NCBI RefSeq assembly: GCF_030052815.1
Contig: NC_079496.1
Span: forward strand, 14,895,100-14,959,099
Origin: Hevea brasiliensis
Taxonomy: Eukaryota; Streptophyta; Magnoliopsida; Malpighiales; Euphorbiaceae
Direction: 5' to 3'
Length of the DNA stretch: 64,000 nt
Each line of letters begins with the position of its first letter. Positions within the stretch are counted from its first letter, which is position 1. This document shows positions 46,502 through 58,601 of this stretch, piece after piece. A model generated the notes under the pieces. It searched no databases and was not told the origin of the DNA. It worked only from the letters and a program-made list of their open reading frames with translations. Made by a program: the position numbers and the translations under genes.

Positions 46502-47120
46502 AAATATCTCGGCTTAGTCCTTCAAGTAGATGGGGGTGTGAGGAGGATATTAGTTATAGAATTAAAGCCGGATGGTTGAAGTAGAGACGTGCCACGGAAA
46601 TTTTATGTGATCACAAAATTTCCAAAAAATTGAAAGGAAAATTTTACCGTACAGCTATACGACCGGTCATATTATATGATAGTGAGTGTTGGGCACTAAA
46701 TACCGGTCATGTTATATGGTAGTGAGTGTTGGGCACTAAATGAGTCTTATGTGTCAAAATAAGAGTTGCGGATATGAGAATGTTAAGGTGGATGAGTGGC
46801 CATACTAAATTAGATAAAGTCCGTAATGAGAGTATTAGAGAAAAGGTAGGAGTGGTACTAATTGAGGATAAGTTGAGAGAAGGGAGATTGAAGTGGTTTG
46901 GTCATATGAAGCGTAGACATACGGAGGCTCCAGTTAGACAAATAGAGCACATTAGGGTAAATGATAGAAAGAAAAGAAGGGGTGTGCATAAACTGACTTG
47001 GAGGAGTATAGTACAACATTACTTAGAAGCATTACACATTTATGAGAATTTAACCCAAAATCATTTAGAGTGGATAGCTAACCTAAAATTTTTGGGATAA
47101 AAGTTTAGTTGAGTTGTATG
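46502..47120 (+). mobile_element. 5'-truncated RTE LINE fragment with target duplication
   Basis: It starts within the reverse transcriptase C-terminal region (AAATATCTCGGCTTAG, equal to about 17352 in the full copy) and ends with the tail GTTTAGTTGAGTTGTATG. The 15-bp TCGTGTTTTGAGTTT at 46487-46501 is repeated exactly at 47121-47135. The frame 46774-47100 encodes [20 protein letters not shown] and a following KLREGRLKWFGHMKRRH block. A 40-bp tandem duplication lies at 46663-46742. It is clearly a dead 5'-truncated insertion, typical of LINEs. Confidence 0.9.
46663..46742 (+). repeat. 40-bp tandem duplication inside the RTE fragment
   Basis: CCGGTCATATTATATGATAG... (46663-46702) is followed directly by a second unit, CCGGTCATGTTATATGGTAG... 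(46703-46742), differing at a few positions. The full-length RTE copy has only one such unit. Confidence 0.9.
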
Positions 47121-47135
47121 TCGTGTTTTGAGTTT

Positions 47136-50100
47136 GGTTTGCTCGATTTTATAAAGGTTGAGAGATTATCAATTATATTGACATTTCATATTTTTGTAGC
47201 TATTTTAAAAAATTACTTTTACAAAATTTGAGATGTTTTAAGTGTTTTTCTTATTATTATTTTTATTTACAATTGTTTTAAAATGAGAAATATTGCTAAT
47301 GAGAATATTGTTTTATATAGTTTTTAAAGTGGAGTTAGACCTAATTTATTTTTTATTCACGATATCAAATCTACTCTATTTTAATGTTAGGTCACCTATA
47401 AATTTGTTTCCCTACAAACTTAACGTTCCAGATGTTAATACATGGGCATGAGAGGGGAGGGGGGGGTGTAAATTTAATTTAGATTACTCAATTTTAAGCG
47501 TACTTACAATAAGGTCACTAAATTATTATGTTTTTCTTAAAAGTAATTGAATTTCAATTGGATCAATAACAAAAAAAAAAAAAATCAAAGTTTAGTAACT
47601 TTATTGTAAATGTCCTTAAAGTTGATTGATTGTCAGTAAAATTTAATCCTTAAAAGGGTGAGTTGTATTATCGTACATTTATCTGAAATAAAATATTTAA
47701 GTTAAATATAAATCTGAATAAACCTTTTTTCCTTGAATTAAATTTTGGAATGAAGTTGATTTTAATCCTTTTTTTATAATTTTTAAGGTGAGTTATTATT
47801 TATCTTTCATGTTAAGTCATAATTATTAGCTGATCTATATTATTTAAAAATTGACTTAATTTACTTTTAAAACTTAAGATTATGATCTAGCCTGACTTAC
47901 TTTGACTAAAGACATATTATTATTCTACGTAACATGGTGAAATTTGAGTCCCGATCTCCAATTCATTACTTAAGAAACAAAAATATATAAGGGTTATGGT
48001 AAGAAAATTTGGGAAACAAATGATCGAGGAGGGTAAACCAGGACGAAGCTACTCATTTCTGCAGGTAGAAACAAAAGAGGGACCATGTACTGGGAATTAG
48101 AAAAATAGTTGTAGCGTTCTGCTGTTTTATTTTGTACCAATCCAATGAGTTATATTTTGCAAGAGGATCCAAGAGGGATACTTTCACCACTGCGAGTGAT
48201 CCAAGAAAGAATTTTCTTGCTACTACTAATGGCCACTCTTAACTCACCCACATATCATCTTCACACAAAATAACTATATATTTATCGTTTTTCTCAAGGT
48301 TGGTCTTCTCTCATGGAGTTATTTATTTAATTTATCCTTCTAATATTCTTTATAATTTCAAAATAATAAAACAATTAAATCTTAATCTCAAACTAATTAG
48401 AGTCTGTTATATAAATCTCTTTCGCTATTTAATTCTATTAGACACTAGGTTTGCATCAATATACCAAAATTTTAAAATAATAAAAAAAATAAATATGTTT
48501 ATATAATATGTATATAATTTCAAAATACACATGTAACAAACTAGGGCTTGTGAATAGCATGCCAAGAATAAAGTAATTTCCTTTTTACTTTTTCCTAATC
48601 TTGGTTTGGTAGTGAAGAGAAAATTCTCCAGAAGTGTGGTATGTGTTAAGTTCTTACTTTTATAGGTTCAACCTCTATGGATGATGTTACACATAAGTAT
48701 AGAAAACCATAATAGATAGAGACCTTCAAACCCACCATATCTAACAAAATTTTGCAGGCATATCCACTACCAGCTACTGTCAAGTATTGTTTGCGTTCTG
48801 TTATTTATTTATCCATTTGCTAAGCTGAAAAAGATAGATGCTAATTACTGTAATGGATGTAATGTCTTGGTAGAGCATTAGAGCAATTAGCCGAAGCTCA
48901 TAAGAAGCAAGTGAATACGTGGTAGAAATGGGGAACTATTTCCAGCAAGATGACACAAGTTGACCTGGTGAAAGCTTTTAATGTTAAATGTGCGTGCTTA
49001 GTTTTCTAGCTTAAAGAAGGAAACTGTGCAGACAACCAACATAAAGCTTAGAGAACAGGTTTATGAAGTTGATCACATTGCATAATTCGGGTATTGGGAT
49101 TTTAGTTCAGCAAATTCTCACATTAATAGATCATTAAAAATCGAAAAGGAAAGTTCAGAAGACGTCAATACATAAATAGCGAAGATGCAGATATTTGACA
49201 AGAAAACACCCGGTAATGAAGGTTGTAACATAGGACAGAGGACCTTACGTGTTTTTGACAAATTATTGTAGTTGGTTTGATGCAAGATACCAAAAGATGA
49301 AGATTTGAATTCTTCCCAGATACAGGAAATTGCAAGAAACTGGGATTGCAGGGATTGGCAGTTGGCAATGGCACTTCAATGCATAAAATGTACAAAATGT
49401 TTTAGCAATAAACAAGTAAACTGATCATTTGAAGAGGACAATATGAAACTGCTAATGGGGTGAAGAATAAGATAAAGAAATAAAAAAGAATCAGTAGAGC
49501 AATGCAATTTGATATTTGACCAATATATGTTCCAAGTTTTACTTTAAAACCATGCATCGACCATTCATTTACAATTATGAAGGTCTCTAAATTTTATTGG
49601 TAAGAACTTAGCCTTGTAAGCTCAACGTTGGTCAATGTTGATGGAATTCGAAAAAACAATGTTGCCTGAGATGGTTTCTTAATTAGACTGGATAAATATT
49701 CCACCACTTCAATATATATGAAGATTTTTATATAGGGCTACATTAAGCAGTGATATAAAAATACTTGTCTTGTGATAGTGGATATCTGAACAAAATAATT
49801 ATATACAAACTAAGGGAAAATTATATGTGCAAAAAGATACGCGTCGTAAGCAGAACCAAGATTTTTTTTGGGGCACTTACCAGTAACAGTGGTTATAGAT
49901 AATTTCAGAGAGACAATGATAAGTGATTTAGTGGTAGGACCCTAATGCATTTGGCCATTGACCTCTGGAAAAAGCAAGGCAAATGAGGATGAGAAAGCAA
50001 ATGCACTTAGTTTTATAGGGTGGACTGCATCATTCGTCTTTGATTTCACTTGAGAAAAGGAAGAAAAAATAAGACATAAGTCCATCCACAAGACAATCGA

Positions 50101-50270
50101 CAATGCCAAACCATTATAAGTCTTTAGCATAATCAATTACATTGGATGTCATTCATTCCATAAAGAAAAGAAAATAAAAGAAAAGAAAACAACAACAACG
50201 AAAAAGAGACACATGAACAGAACACTTCTTAGGTGTGTGAGACTATCAGGCACAACATTCTCACTCCCTC
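47136..50270. other. AT-rich intergenic DNA, no gene seen
   Basis: There are short frames only (for example 48300-48506, 49165-49395, 49942-50136), with no domain or splice-compatible partner. A GGGGAGGGGGGGGTG run occurs near 47454-47468. Confidence 0.5.
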
Positions 50271-50271
50271 G

Positions 50272-50280
50272 CATATAATA
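50272..50280 (+). promoter_or_regulatory. Possible TATA box of the NLR gene
   Basis: CATATAATA lies about 840 bp upstream of the NLR start codon, followed by a CT-rich stretch with a CCACAG|GTTTGATG donor-like site at about 50309. With the TTTACAG acceptor at 51092-51098, this suggests a 5' UTR intron of about 790 bp. Inference only. Confidence 0.3.
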
Positions 50281-51112
50281 CCACACCTTTTTCAGCTGTC
50301 TCCACAGGTTTGATGTTCAGTTGTTCTCTGATCTTCTTCTTACTGAAAATTGAAGTTTGATGTTTGCATAGTATTTTTGTCAGGTTGGTCGTATCTTTGT
50401 TTTCATTCACAAAAAAACTGATCTTTTTTTTCCCCCATTTTTTAGGATTTTAGATGCATGCAGCTTGGAATCACAAACAAGAACAGAAAGCATATTTGAG
50501 TATGCCCCTTCGCCTCTTCAAAACTTCTTTTCCTACATGTCTATATCAATGGCAATGTCTTTTTTTCTTTGTAAGCAGCAGCTTAGCTGTTGTATAACTA
50601 GCATAATATCAGGATTCAGAAATATCTGTATGTTACGTAAAAGAAATTGTTGCAAGTCTAAAAAGGAAAACATGACTTGTTTCTTGGGTTTAATCAAATT
50701 CAGAGAAGAGAGAATTTCTTCTTGAGAACAAAATCCTACGAAGATTCATGTATTCTTCCTTTCCATTTCTTATTCTTTCTTAAACAAAATAAGGTCTGAA
50801 GCAATAAGCAAGGATAAATTTTAACTGAAACATGTTTTCTGCAAAGATTAGAAGGAAATTGGTATAATCAATATGATCAATGACTATAGAGGGAAGAAAT
50901 TGATCATTTAGTATAGGACCAAAAAGGACACAACAATCTTTTAGGGGAGAAGGGACTTGAATCGAGCATGATATTTTAAGTAGAAACTCTAGCAAATGAG
51001 TAAAAAAAGATGCATCAAGGGTGAAAGAACTGTTCATCGAATATTAAATAACTTATTTTAAATTAGGTAAACAGCTTTTGGCTGCTTCATTTTACAGGTT
51101 ATAAACTGAGTG

Positions 51113-53653
51113 ATGGCGGAGGCTATGATTGAGGTCCTTGTAGAGCAATTAATTGAAGCCCTCAAGAAACATGGTGAATACATGCTTGAATTTCGAAGCC
51201 AGTTCAGTGATATGAAGGCACACCTTGACCTCATGAAATCCTTTCTCGTTGATGCTTACAAGCTCAAAAGAAAGGAGGAAACAGTGAAGACAACCTTAAG
51301 TATGCTCAGAGAACTGGTTTATGATGCAGAGGACATATTGACTGACTGCCTACTCAGAGCAGAATATCGGAAAGAAGGGTTTCACTTAAACAACTTCTCC
51401 CCACGTGAATTGATCTTCCAGTATCGAACAGGGAAAAAGTTGAAAAACATCAATGAAAGAATTGAAAAGATGCAGAAGATCTTGAAATCCTACTTCAAGA
51501 CAATTGGACAACAGAGTGTCCATGATGACTGTGGTAGCATAGGGAAGAGGTGGACATCACCAGTTTATGATGAATCTACAATAGTTGGTTTAACAGAAGA
51601 TACAAAAAAGATAATTGGCTGGATTCTTCCTGAAAACAGGATATTGCACCGAGTTGGGATTGTGGGGATGGGTGGTTTGGGCAAAACCACCATAACTCAG
51701 AAGATTTTTAACAACAGACAAGTTGTTGATCGCTTTGATAAGAGAATTTGGGTCTCACTATCTCAAAATTTCAATGAGGAAGAGATCATGAGGACCATGT
51801 TAAAACAATTGGGAGAAGATGTAAATGGACTGGATATGGCTCAAATGCTGCCAAAGATTAAGCAAGCACTTGAAAATAGGAATTATCTGATTGTATTCGA
51901 TGATGTTTGGAGCGCTGAAGGTTGGTGGGACAGAATACGTGCTGGGCTACCAAAGAGGGAGGGCAAAAGTAGTGGCATAATAATCACAACAAGAATAGAA
52001 AATGTTGCAACTGAAATAGGGGTTGAGAAAGCACGAATTCATCAGCCCAGAATTCTGAATGAAGAAGAAAGTTGGGCTCTATTCTGCAAAATTGCATTTG
52101 CATCAGATGAGGAAGCACAACAGCATTCCGAGTTGGAGGAAGTGGGAAAAGATATAGTTAAAAAATGTGGAGGACTTCCACTAGCTATAAAGACCATAGG
52201 AGGCTTACTGAAATCAAAAACTCAATCTACAGAAGTTTGGAGAAGGATTTGTACCAATTTCCATGATGTAGTGGCCACAAGAGAAAGCGGAAGCTCAGTC
52301 ATGGCTTCTTTACAACTTAGTTATGATGAGCTTCCTATTCGCCTGAAGCAATGTCTACTGTGCTTTTCCATGTATCCAGAGGACTCAGAGATATGGGCTG
52401 AGCAGTTAGCTCGTTGGTGGGTTGGAGAGGGTTTCGTTGAGGGAAAAGGCTCAAGAACTGCAATGGAATTGGCCTTCGACTATCTATCAGAGCTCATCAG
52501 CAGATGCCTAGTTGAAGTTGTGCAGCAAAGAGGTTATGATGGAAGAGTTTACAGTTGCAAGATGCATGATCTGGTGAGGGATTTGACCATAAAAATTGCC
52601 AGAGAGGAGGCATTTTGCAACTTTGATGAACAAGGCAGGCAAGGACTCTCAGCGCAATCCCGGCGTTTGAGCTTTACGTGTGAAATTGATGTGAAGGCAC
52701 TGAACAGAAAATCAAAGCTCCGGACAATGCTGATAATGACAAGCTCCCCAATTCAACTCAACAGGAATACTGGATTGTTTACAATTAAGTCCCTCAGGGT
52801 GTTGGATTTCTCACAAAACAGAATGGAAAATATTAGCATGGATGACCTATTGAATTGGATCAGTTCCCTTGAACGCCTAGCATATCTGAATTTAAGGGGG
52901 GTTTCTGCCCTAAAAGAACTGCCATATTCGATTGGAAGGCTTCGCAACCTCCAGCTTTTGGTTTTGTCTGGATGCAATAATCTGCAAAAACTGCCCTCGT
53001 CCATTATTGCCTTGCAGAAGCTGACGGTCTTGGATATAGGGTATTGTCCCATTCAACAAATTCCCCAAGGAATAGTAAGGCTCTCAAATCTCCAAGAACT
53101 GTCTGGATTCAAGTTAGTAGGCAGTGCTAACAAGGATGCCTGTAGACTAAGGGAGCTCCAAAATTTGTTTCAGCTCAGAATACTAAGAATAAATATATGT
53201 GATGAAAGTGAGATTGAAGAAGAGGAACTGACAGTCCTATTACGTCTCAAACAACTTAAGGTTTTATCTATTAACGCTGAAGGATGTGAGAAAGAAGACA
53301 TTTTTCAGAAGCTGGATAGACTATCTCCTCCTCCACATCTTGAAGAGTTGTACCTAAGGCACTACCATGGCACATTTCTGCCACAATGGATGAATCCTGA
53401 ATCACTCTGTCATTTGCAATATCTTTGCATTGAAAATGGAGACCTAAATTCCCTGGGCCCCAGTTTTGAGGGTACAAATGGCACCACTTGGAAGGTTGAG
53501 GGCCTATGTCTGAAATTCCTAGCAAGGTTGCATGCAGAGTGGGAGATGGTGCAGCGGGTGATGCCACGAATAAGGTATGTGGAGGTTAGCCACTGTTACA
53601 TGTTGAAGTCATTCCCTTGTAACATCGACAAACTAGGGGTATGGAGAAAATAA
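51113..53653 (+). CDS. ZAR1-like CC-NBS-LRR immune receptor
   Basis: One uninterrupted exon encodes 846 residues from the ATG at 51113. The coiled-coil domain (1-145) begins MAEAMIEVLVEQLIEAL and has an EDVID-type block, LVYDAEDILTDC, at 68-79. The NB-ARC domain follows: SPVYDESTIVGL near 149-160, P-loop GMGGLGKTT at 185-193, kinase-2 YLIVFDDVW at 258-266, RNBS-B GIIITTR at 288-294, GLPLAIK at 354-360, CLLCFSMYPED at 414-424 and MHDLVRDL at 484-491. Leucine-rich repeats run from about 530 to the end. Length, lack of introns, SPVYD, EEEEL and the C-terminal EGLCLKFLARL block match ZAR1 (RPP13-like protein 4, 852 residues). ZAR1 senses pathogen effectors through partner pseudokinases and forms a membrane resistosome. 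All nucleotide-binding motifs are intact. ZAR1 orthology versus paralogy is unresolved. Confidence 0.93.
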   Translation: MAEAMIEVLVEQLIEALKKHGEYMLEFRSQFSDMKAHLDLMKSFLVDAYKLKRKEETVKTTLSMLRELVYDAEDILTDCLLRAEYRKEGFHLNNFSPRELIFQYRTGKKLKNINERIEKMQKILKSYFKTIGQQSVHDDCGSIGKRWTSPVYDESTIVGLTEDTKKIIGWILPENRILHRVGIVGMGGLGKTTITQKIFNNRQVVDRFDKRIWVSLSQNFNEEEIMRTMLKQLGEDVNGLDMAQMLPKIKQALENRNYLIVFDDVWSAEGWWDRIRAGLPKREGKSSGIIITTRIENVATEIGVEKARIHQPRILNEEESWALFCKIAFASDEEAQQHSELEEVGKDIVKKCGGLPLAIKTIGGLLKSKTQSTEVWRRICTNFHDVVATRESGSSVMASLQLSYDELPIRLKQCLLCFSMYPEDSEIWAEQLARWWVGEGFVEGKGSRTAMELAFDYLSELISRCLVEVVQQRGYDGRVYSCKMHDLVRDLTIKIAREEAFCNFDEQGRQGLSAQSRRLSFTCEIDVKALNRKSKLRTMLIMTSSPIQLNRNTGLFTIKSLRVLDFSQNRMENISMDDLLNWISSLERLAYLNLRGVSALKELPYSIGRLRNLQLLVLSGCNNLQKLPSSIIALQKLTVLDIGYCPIQQIPQGIVRLSNLQELSGFKLVGSANKDACRLRELQNLFQLRILRINICDESEIEEEELTVLLRLKQLKVLSINAEGCEKEDIFQKLDRLSPPPHLEELYLRHYHGTFLPQWMNPESLCHLQYLCIENGDLNSLGPSFEGTNGTTWKVEGLCLKFLARLHAEWEMVQRVMPRIRYVEVSHCYMLKSFPCNIDKLGVWRK

Positions 53654-54269
53654 GAGAAGCAAATCATTGGGCCAGGCAGGAAATGAAGTTGGGAAGGAAG
53701 ATAGCTTTGACATTAGAAAACCTCCAGAAGCTAGCATCCTTATGTTATCTATAGATGGTTTTCCCTTTCTCTGGAAATAATACATGGAGATAGTTGCATG
53801 TAAAATACACCGAACTGTTCGATGGGTTAGTTTTTTTACGGGTGGAAAACATCTTTTATTTTGCAGTTTCATGTATATCCATACCATGTTCAATCACTTG
53901 AAACAGCTTTGAAATAACACACTAAGAAGGCAGACATCAAGAATCAAAATCATTAATTCAGAGTGGAAGTATCTTTTAGTTAGCACTTAGCACTTTCAAG
54001 TATATGTATACCATACACAGTTGCTTGAAGCAGTTTTGAATTAATATACCAAGGAATCAAAGTTATTCAACAGAGTTTGTTTTGTACTTTTGTTTCATGT
54101 ATGAAATTAATATAATCTAAGTAAAAGAGCCATACAAAATTACAGAACAGCCGCATCAGTCATTTATAACTAAAATTGATTTTTAGGACTTTTGATCCGG
54201 ATAGAAAATAAAACACAACTAATATAATTTAAATAAGTAAAGGAGGGCGCTCAAGGATGAAAGCCTATG
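53654..54269. other. 3' flank of the NLR gene
   Basis: No gene is visible. Imperfect repeats of TCATGTAT-CCATACCATGTTCAATCACTTGAAACAG-like text occur at about 53868-53912 and 53998-54040, which suggests a small local duplication. Confidence 0.5.
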
Positions 54270-54274
54270 GTAAC
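54270..54274. repeat. Copia target site duplication (GTAAC), left
   Basis: GTAAC directly abuts the LTR start TGTTGAGG and recurs at 63001-63005 directly after the other LTR. Confidence 0.85.
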
Positions 54275-54829
54275 TGTTGAGGCAGTGGATGTAGAATAGG
54301 TTTTGAAGTATGATAAATTACTATTTTTAAGATATTAATTGCCCCACTGGATTGCTGTAAGGTTATGGCAATATACCTCCAGGATATAACAAAGCCTGAA
54401 ATCTGCAGAAAGAACTATTTATACGAACCGAATTTGAAGAGACTAGAAGAAAATAAAGAAGAAGTAGAAATAATATATATCTGGATTGAAAAACTTATCC
54501 ATATTTATAAAGAATGAAAAGTTATAGCACCTTTTCTAGATAGACACATCTATCTATCTCCAATAGATACAACTATTTGTGTAAAAATATATCTGTTTAT
54601 TAACAGACACCTATACAAATAGTTGTGACTGTTTATATAGAATAGACATGTCTGTTTATTAACAGACACCTATACAAACAGTTATGACTTTTTGTATAAA
54701 ATAGACATATCTGTTTATTAATAGACATATCTACTTGTTAATAAACACATCTGTTCGTAATTTATTTACGAAAATTATAATAAGATAATTATTTTATTTC
54801 ACACATATACGTGCTAAGTGCCATAATAG

Positions 54830-54903
<74 letters not shown>

Positions 54904-55002
54904 ATACACATTTCATTCTTGCCATTTCTTCACTTTCTTATATTTTAACAATTTATGAATTTTTTCTCTTTATACTATCTAACATACAAGCTATTTATAA
55001 TA
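54275..55002 (-). repeat. Copia 3' LTR (relative to the element)
   Basis: About 728 bp, starting TGTTGAGGC on plus and ending GCTATTTATAATA. It contains imperfect repeats of CTGTTTATTAACAGACACCTATACAAA and a (TA)n run of about 32 units (54834-54898). It aligns with the LTR at 62296-63000, with scattered substitutions and a gap of roughly 28 bp present only in the other copy. Confidence 0.9.
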
Positions 55003-55971
55003 ATCCCCCACTTAACTTGTATTGTTAGATCCCATTGTTTCATGCATAATGAAAAGTATCTTTCAATTTAAACTTTTCCTTAGTGTAGGTATTTCAAAAT
55101 TCTAAAGAAATCATGGTGGCCTTAGCTTAAACCTAGATTCCTATTAAATAGAACCGAAAATACTACACAAAAGAATCAATTAGTTCGACTTAAAAAGTTT
55201 ACCAAAACTTTAGCACGAATATGGCCTTGTGCTATCTCCTGTTTTCATGAACATTTACAAAAGTTATTCTCACTTTTGTTGAAACGGCACTACTTACTAT
55301 ATTCATATAGGTGAAGTTTCTTTTGTATTAATATTAAACTTTATTAAGAGTATAAATACTCATCCTTATTCCATTAACTTAGTACACTAAGTACTTAATT
55401 ACAATATTTACTAATAACTTGTTGTTACCCTTTAAACTTTATTTAGGAATAATATTATAAAGTGGGGTTCCCATCAGTAGTAAATTTAATGGAATATTCT
55501 AAATCCTAATCAGCACATGTACTTATGATCATAACTCTCGAGAGTTCTTTTATTAAATGATTTGCTAGATTATTATAGGATTTAACATAAACATGGTAAT
55601 AACACCATTAGAGACTAATTGTCTTATATTTTTATATCTTAAGTTATGTATATACTTTCAATTGTATATTTTACCATAAACTTTGACCATAGTTATCAAA
55701 CGCTCAAGGCGCATCAAGGCGCCAAGGTGTCTTGGAGCTTAAGCGTAAGGCACAAGGCGTAGGCGCGGGCCTGAGAGAGCCAAGGCGCAAAAATAAAAAA
55801 TATATATTAAAAATAAAAAAAAATTATAATTATGCTATCACATCTCAAGTAACATAAAACTATATAATAATAACTAATAAATATGCAAGTAATAATTAGT
55901 TTATAATCCAAAAGAGATAAAAATAAACTACTAAAAATTAAAGTTTAATAAACTAGTAAACTATTAAATGT

Positions 55972-58601
55972 TCAATCCACATCAATAGAAATATCCAAAT
56001 CCTCTTCATCTTCTTCATCATCTTCATTATCCTCCTCATACTCATCTTCCAAATCAACATCTTCATCATCATCATTTTCTTCCTCGTCTTCAAGAAGTGA
56101 AGAAGTACGAGTGGATGATGCTTTTCTTTTTTGCTGTGATGTAGATGCAACATTTTTCCCTTTGCTTAATCTAGTGTTGTAGGCATTCTCTTCAGCTCCA
56201 GTAGCTACAGCAACCACATTCCATGTCAAATCATCATCTTCAAAAACAAGTTCATCTCTATCCATCTCTTCCTCCATTTGACCCATCAACTATTCATTAC
56301 TATCATTAATGTTTTTAAATGAGATGGGGTCAATGCGGTCACGTGCATCATATCTACGCTTTAATGACTGATTGTACTTGACAAACACCAAATCATTCAA
56401 GTGATTTTGAGCTAGTCTATTTTTTTTTTTTACTGTGAATCTGCAAAATATAACAATTTTAATAAGTATAATTTTTGAAACAACAAATTAAAGGTATAAT
56501 TCTAAAGGGAGATGTTTTGTCACTTACATGCTCAAAGATGCTCCAATTACGCTCACAACCAGATGCACTACAAGTGAGACTAAACAATTTAACAGCAAAA
56601 TTTCTCAAATTTGGAGTTATTGCTCCATAAGTTAGCCACCATGTGGCTAATGAAAAAATAATGCATATTAATTATTATTCAAAAATATTGCAATCTGAGA
56701 TTACATGCTTATGGATAAAATTATATTACCTGGAGATACTTTCTTTCGATTCCTAGTTGCCATATCCATCCCAAAGATACCTTTAGCATTTTGATAAAAA
56801 GGTAATTGTGCCATTATTTTGTCTTGCTCTTCTTTGCTTGGAATCAACCTTGCTATAACTTGGTATAAACCGGTAACAACCTCAACATCTTCATTAATTT
56901 TCTCATTTGAATAAAAAAATTCAGGATTCAAATAATATCCAGCTATGTGCAAAGGTCGATGGAGTTGGCTTTCCCATCGTTTATCAATAATCTCAAAAAT
57001 TGTCCTGTATTTTTCTTCATTTTCATCAAATGACTTTGCAATTGCTTCTTTAGCCCTATCCATCGCCTCATAAATATATCCCATTGTAGGCATTTTCTCA
57101 CCATCAACTAATTTAAGCACACGAATTAATGGACCAAATATCTTTAAGATATAAACAATATTAGTCCAAAAAGTAGGCATCATGACAATACTGTATACTT
57201 TTTTACCAGACAGTTCTTTTACCCACTTACTTTTGGTCCATTCCTCTGAGGTAAACATCTTTCTCAAATTCTCCTTGTGCTTATGTATACGTTGAAGGGT
57301 GAGAAAAGCAGTTGCAAATCTTGTGACAGCCGGCCTAATTAGCTCTCTTTCACCAGTAAAGTGCCGCAACATATTCACCACACCCGGACGAATGTAAATA
57401 TATCCATTCAATGTCACTGCCCTTTTAATTGTGTTATGAATTTTGGGAATTTTTCCAATATCTTCTAGCATCAAATCTAGGCAATGAGCAGCACAAGGAG
57501 TCCAATACAAATGAGGGCACTTTGTTTCTAACAACTTCCCTAAAAACAAAACAAATATGGTAGCAAGTAGCATAAATATTAAATACATTATTTACTTACA
57601 ATTAAATTAAACTATCTAATAATAGTAAGAATAAAAACTCTTAATTACCTGCAAGCACACGATTGTTAGCATTATCTGTCACAACTTGAATCACATTAGC
57701 CTCACCAACACGCTCTACAAATCCATTAAGCAGCTCATACATCTTATTACCAGTTTTTGAGTACTCTGAAACATCAACAGATTCCATGAAAACAGTTCCC
57801 TTTCGAGAATTCACCAAGAAATTAATCAAAGTCCTTTGTTTCTTATCAGTCCAACCATCTGCCATTATAGAACAACCATATTTTGCCCATTCTTCTTCAT
57901 AGGACTTTAATGAATTCTTCACCTCAACAACTTCTTCATTCAATAAGGGAACCCGCACCTCATGAAAACTAGGTGTTTTCATACCAATCCCAAATTGTCC
58001 AGTAGACTCCACCATAACTTGAAAACTTGGATAATTGACAGTATTAAAAGGAATTGCTGCATCATACATCCATCGAGCTATATCCTTACATGCTTTTTTT
58101 TTTCGCAATTCCTTTTTACATGCCTTATTAATAGTGGTTTGCTTCAACTTTGAATTTTTTTCTATCTTGCACCGCATTTGCAGCACTTTTGGCAAAATAT
58201 AAATCTATTGGACCCTTTGTCCTTGCCTTCTTTTGAACCTTACTATTTCCTTTTGAGCCTCTAAGAATTGTCCCAACATCATCTTCATCTTCGTCATCGC
58301 CAAGAATTTCAACATCCTCATAATCAGGCAATTTATCTAAGGTCTTTGCTGAAGCCTTTTGCTGCATATACTCTTGTAGCTCTTCACGCACATGTGTTGG
58401 ACACTTCTTACACATTGTAGCATTTCGAAATCCTCCAACTAAATGCTGTTTAGCTCGAAATATCCCTCCTTTTGTAACTTTACTATAAAAGTTACAAGCA
58501 ACTTCATTTCTATTGTTTGGATTCACCAAGTGCACATATTTCTATGCGGGATCTTTGTTGCTATTGTCAGTTTTAGCAGCGGTAGATGCTTCCGATTCCA
58601 T
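55972..58601 (-). pseudogene. hAT transposase (BED finger, DUF659, hAT dimerisation), disrupted
   Basis: Four exons can be traced: 58601-57649, 57539-56731 (ending at 56730), 56646-56528 and 56440-55972. The order is a BED-type zinc finger, a DUF659 segment (PFNTVNYPSFQVMVESTG, then MADGWTDKKQRTLINFLV and VTDNANN), the hAT core (CPHLYWTPCAAHCLDLMLED) and the dimerisation block (ASGCERNWSIFEHV). The C-terminal 40 residues are strongly acidic. Lesions are a TAG in place of Trp shortly after the start (near 58545), a frameshift between about 58130 and 58195, and a TAG before LMGQMEE (near 56291). The second Cys of the BED finger has become Tyr (CNFYSK). All splice junctions remain in phase. A recently inactivated gene. 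Confidence 0.88.
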
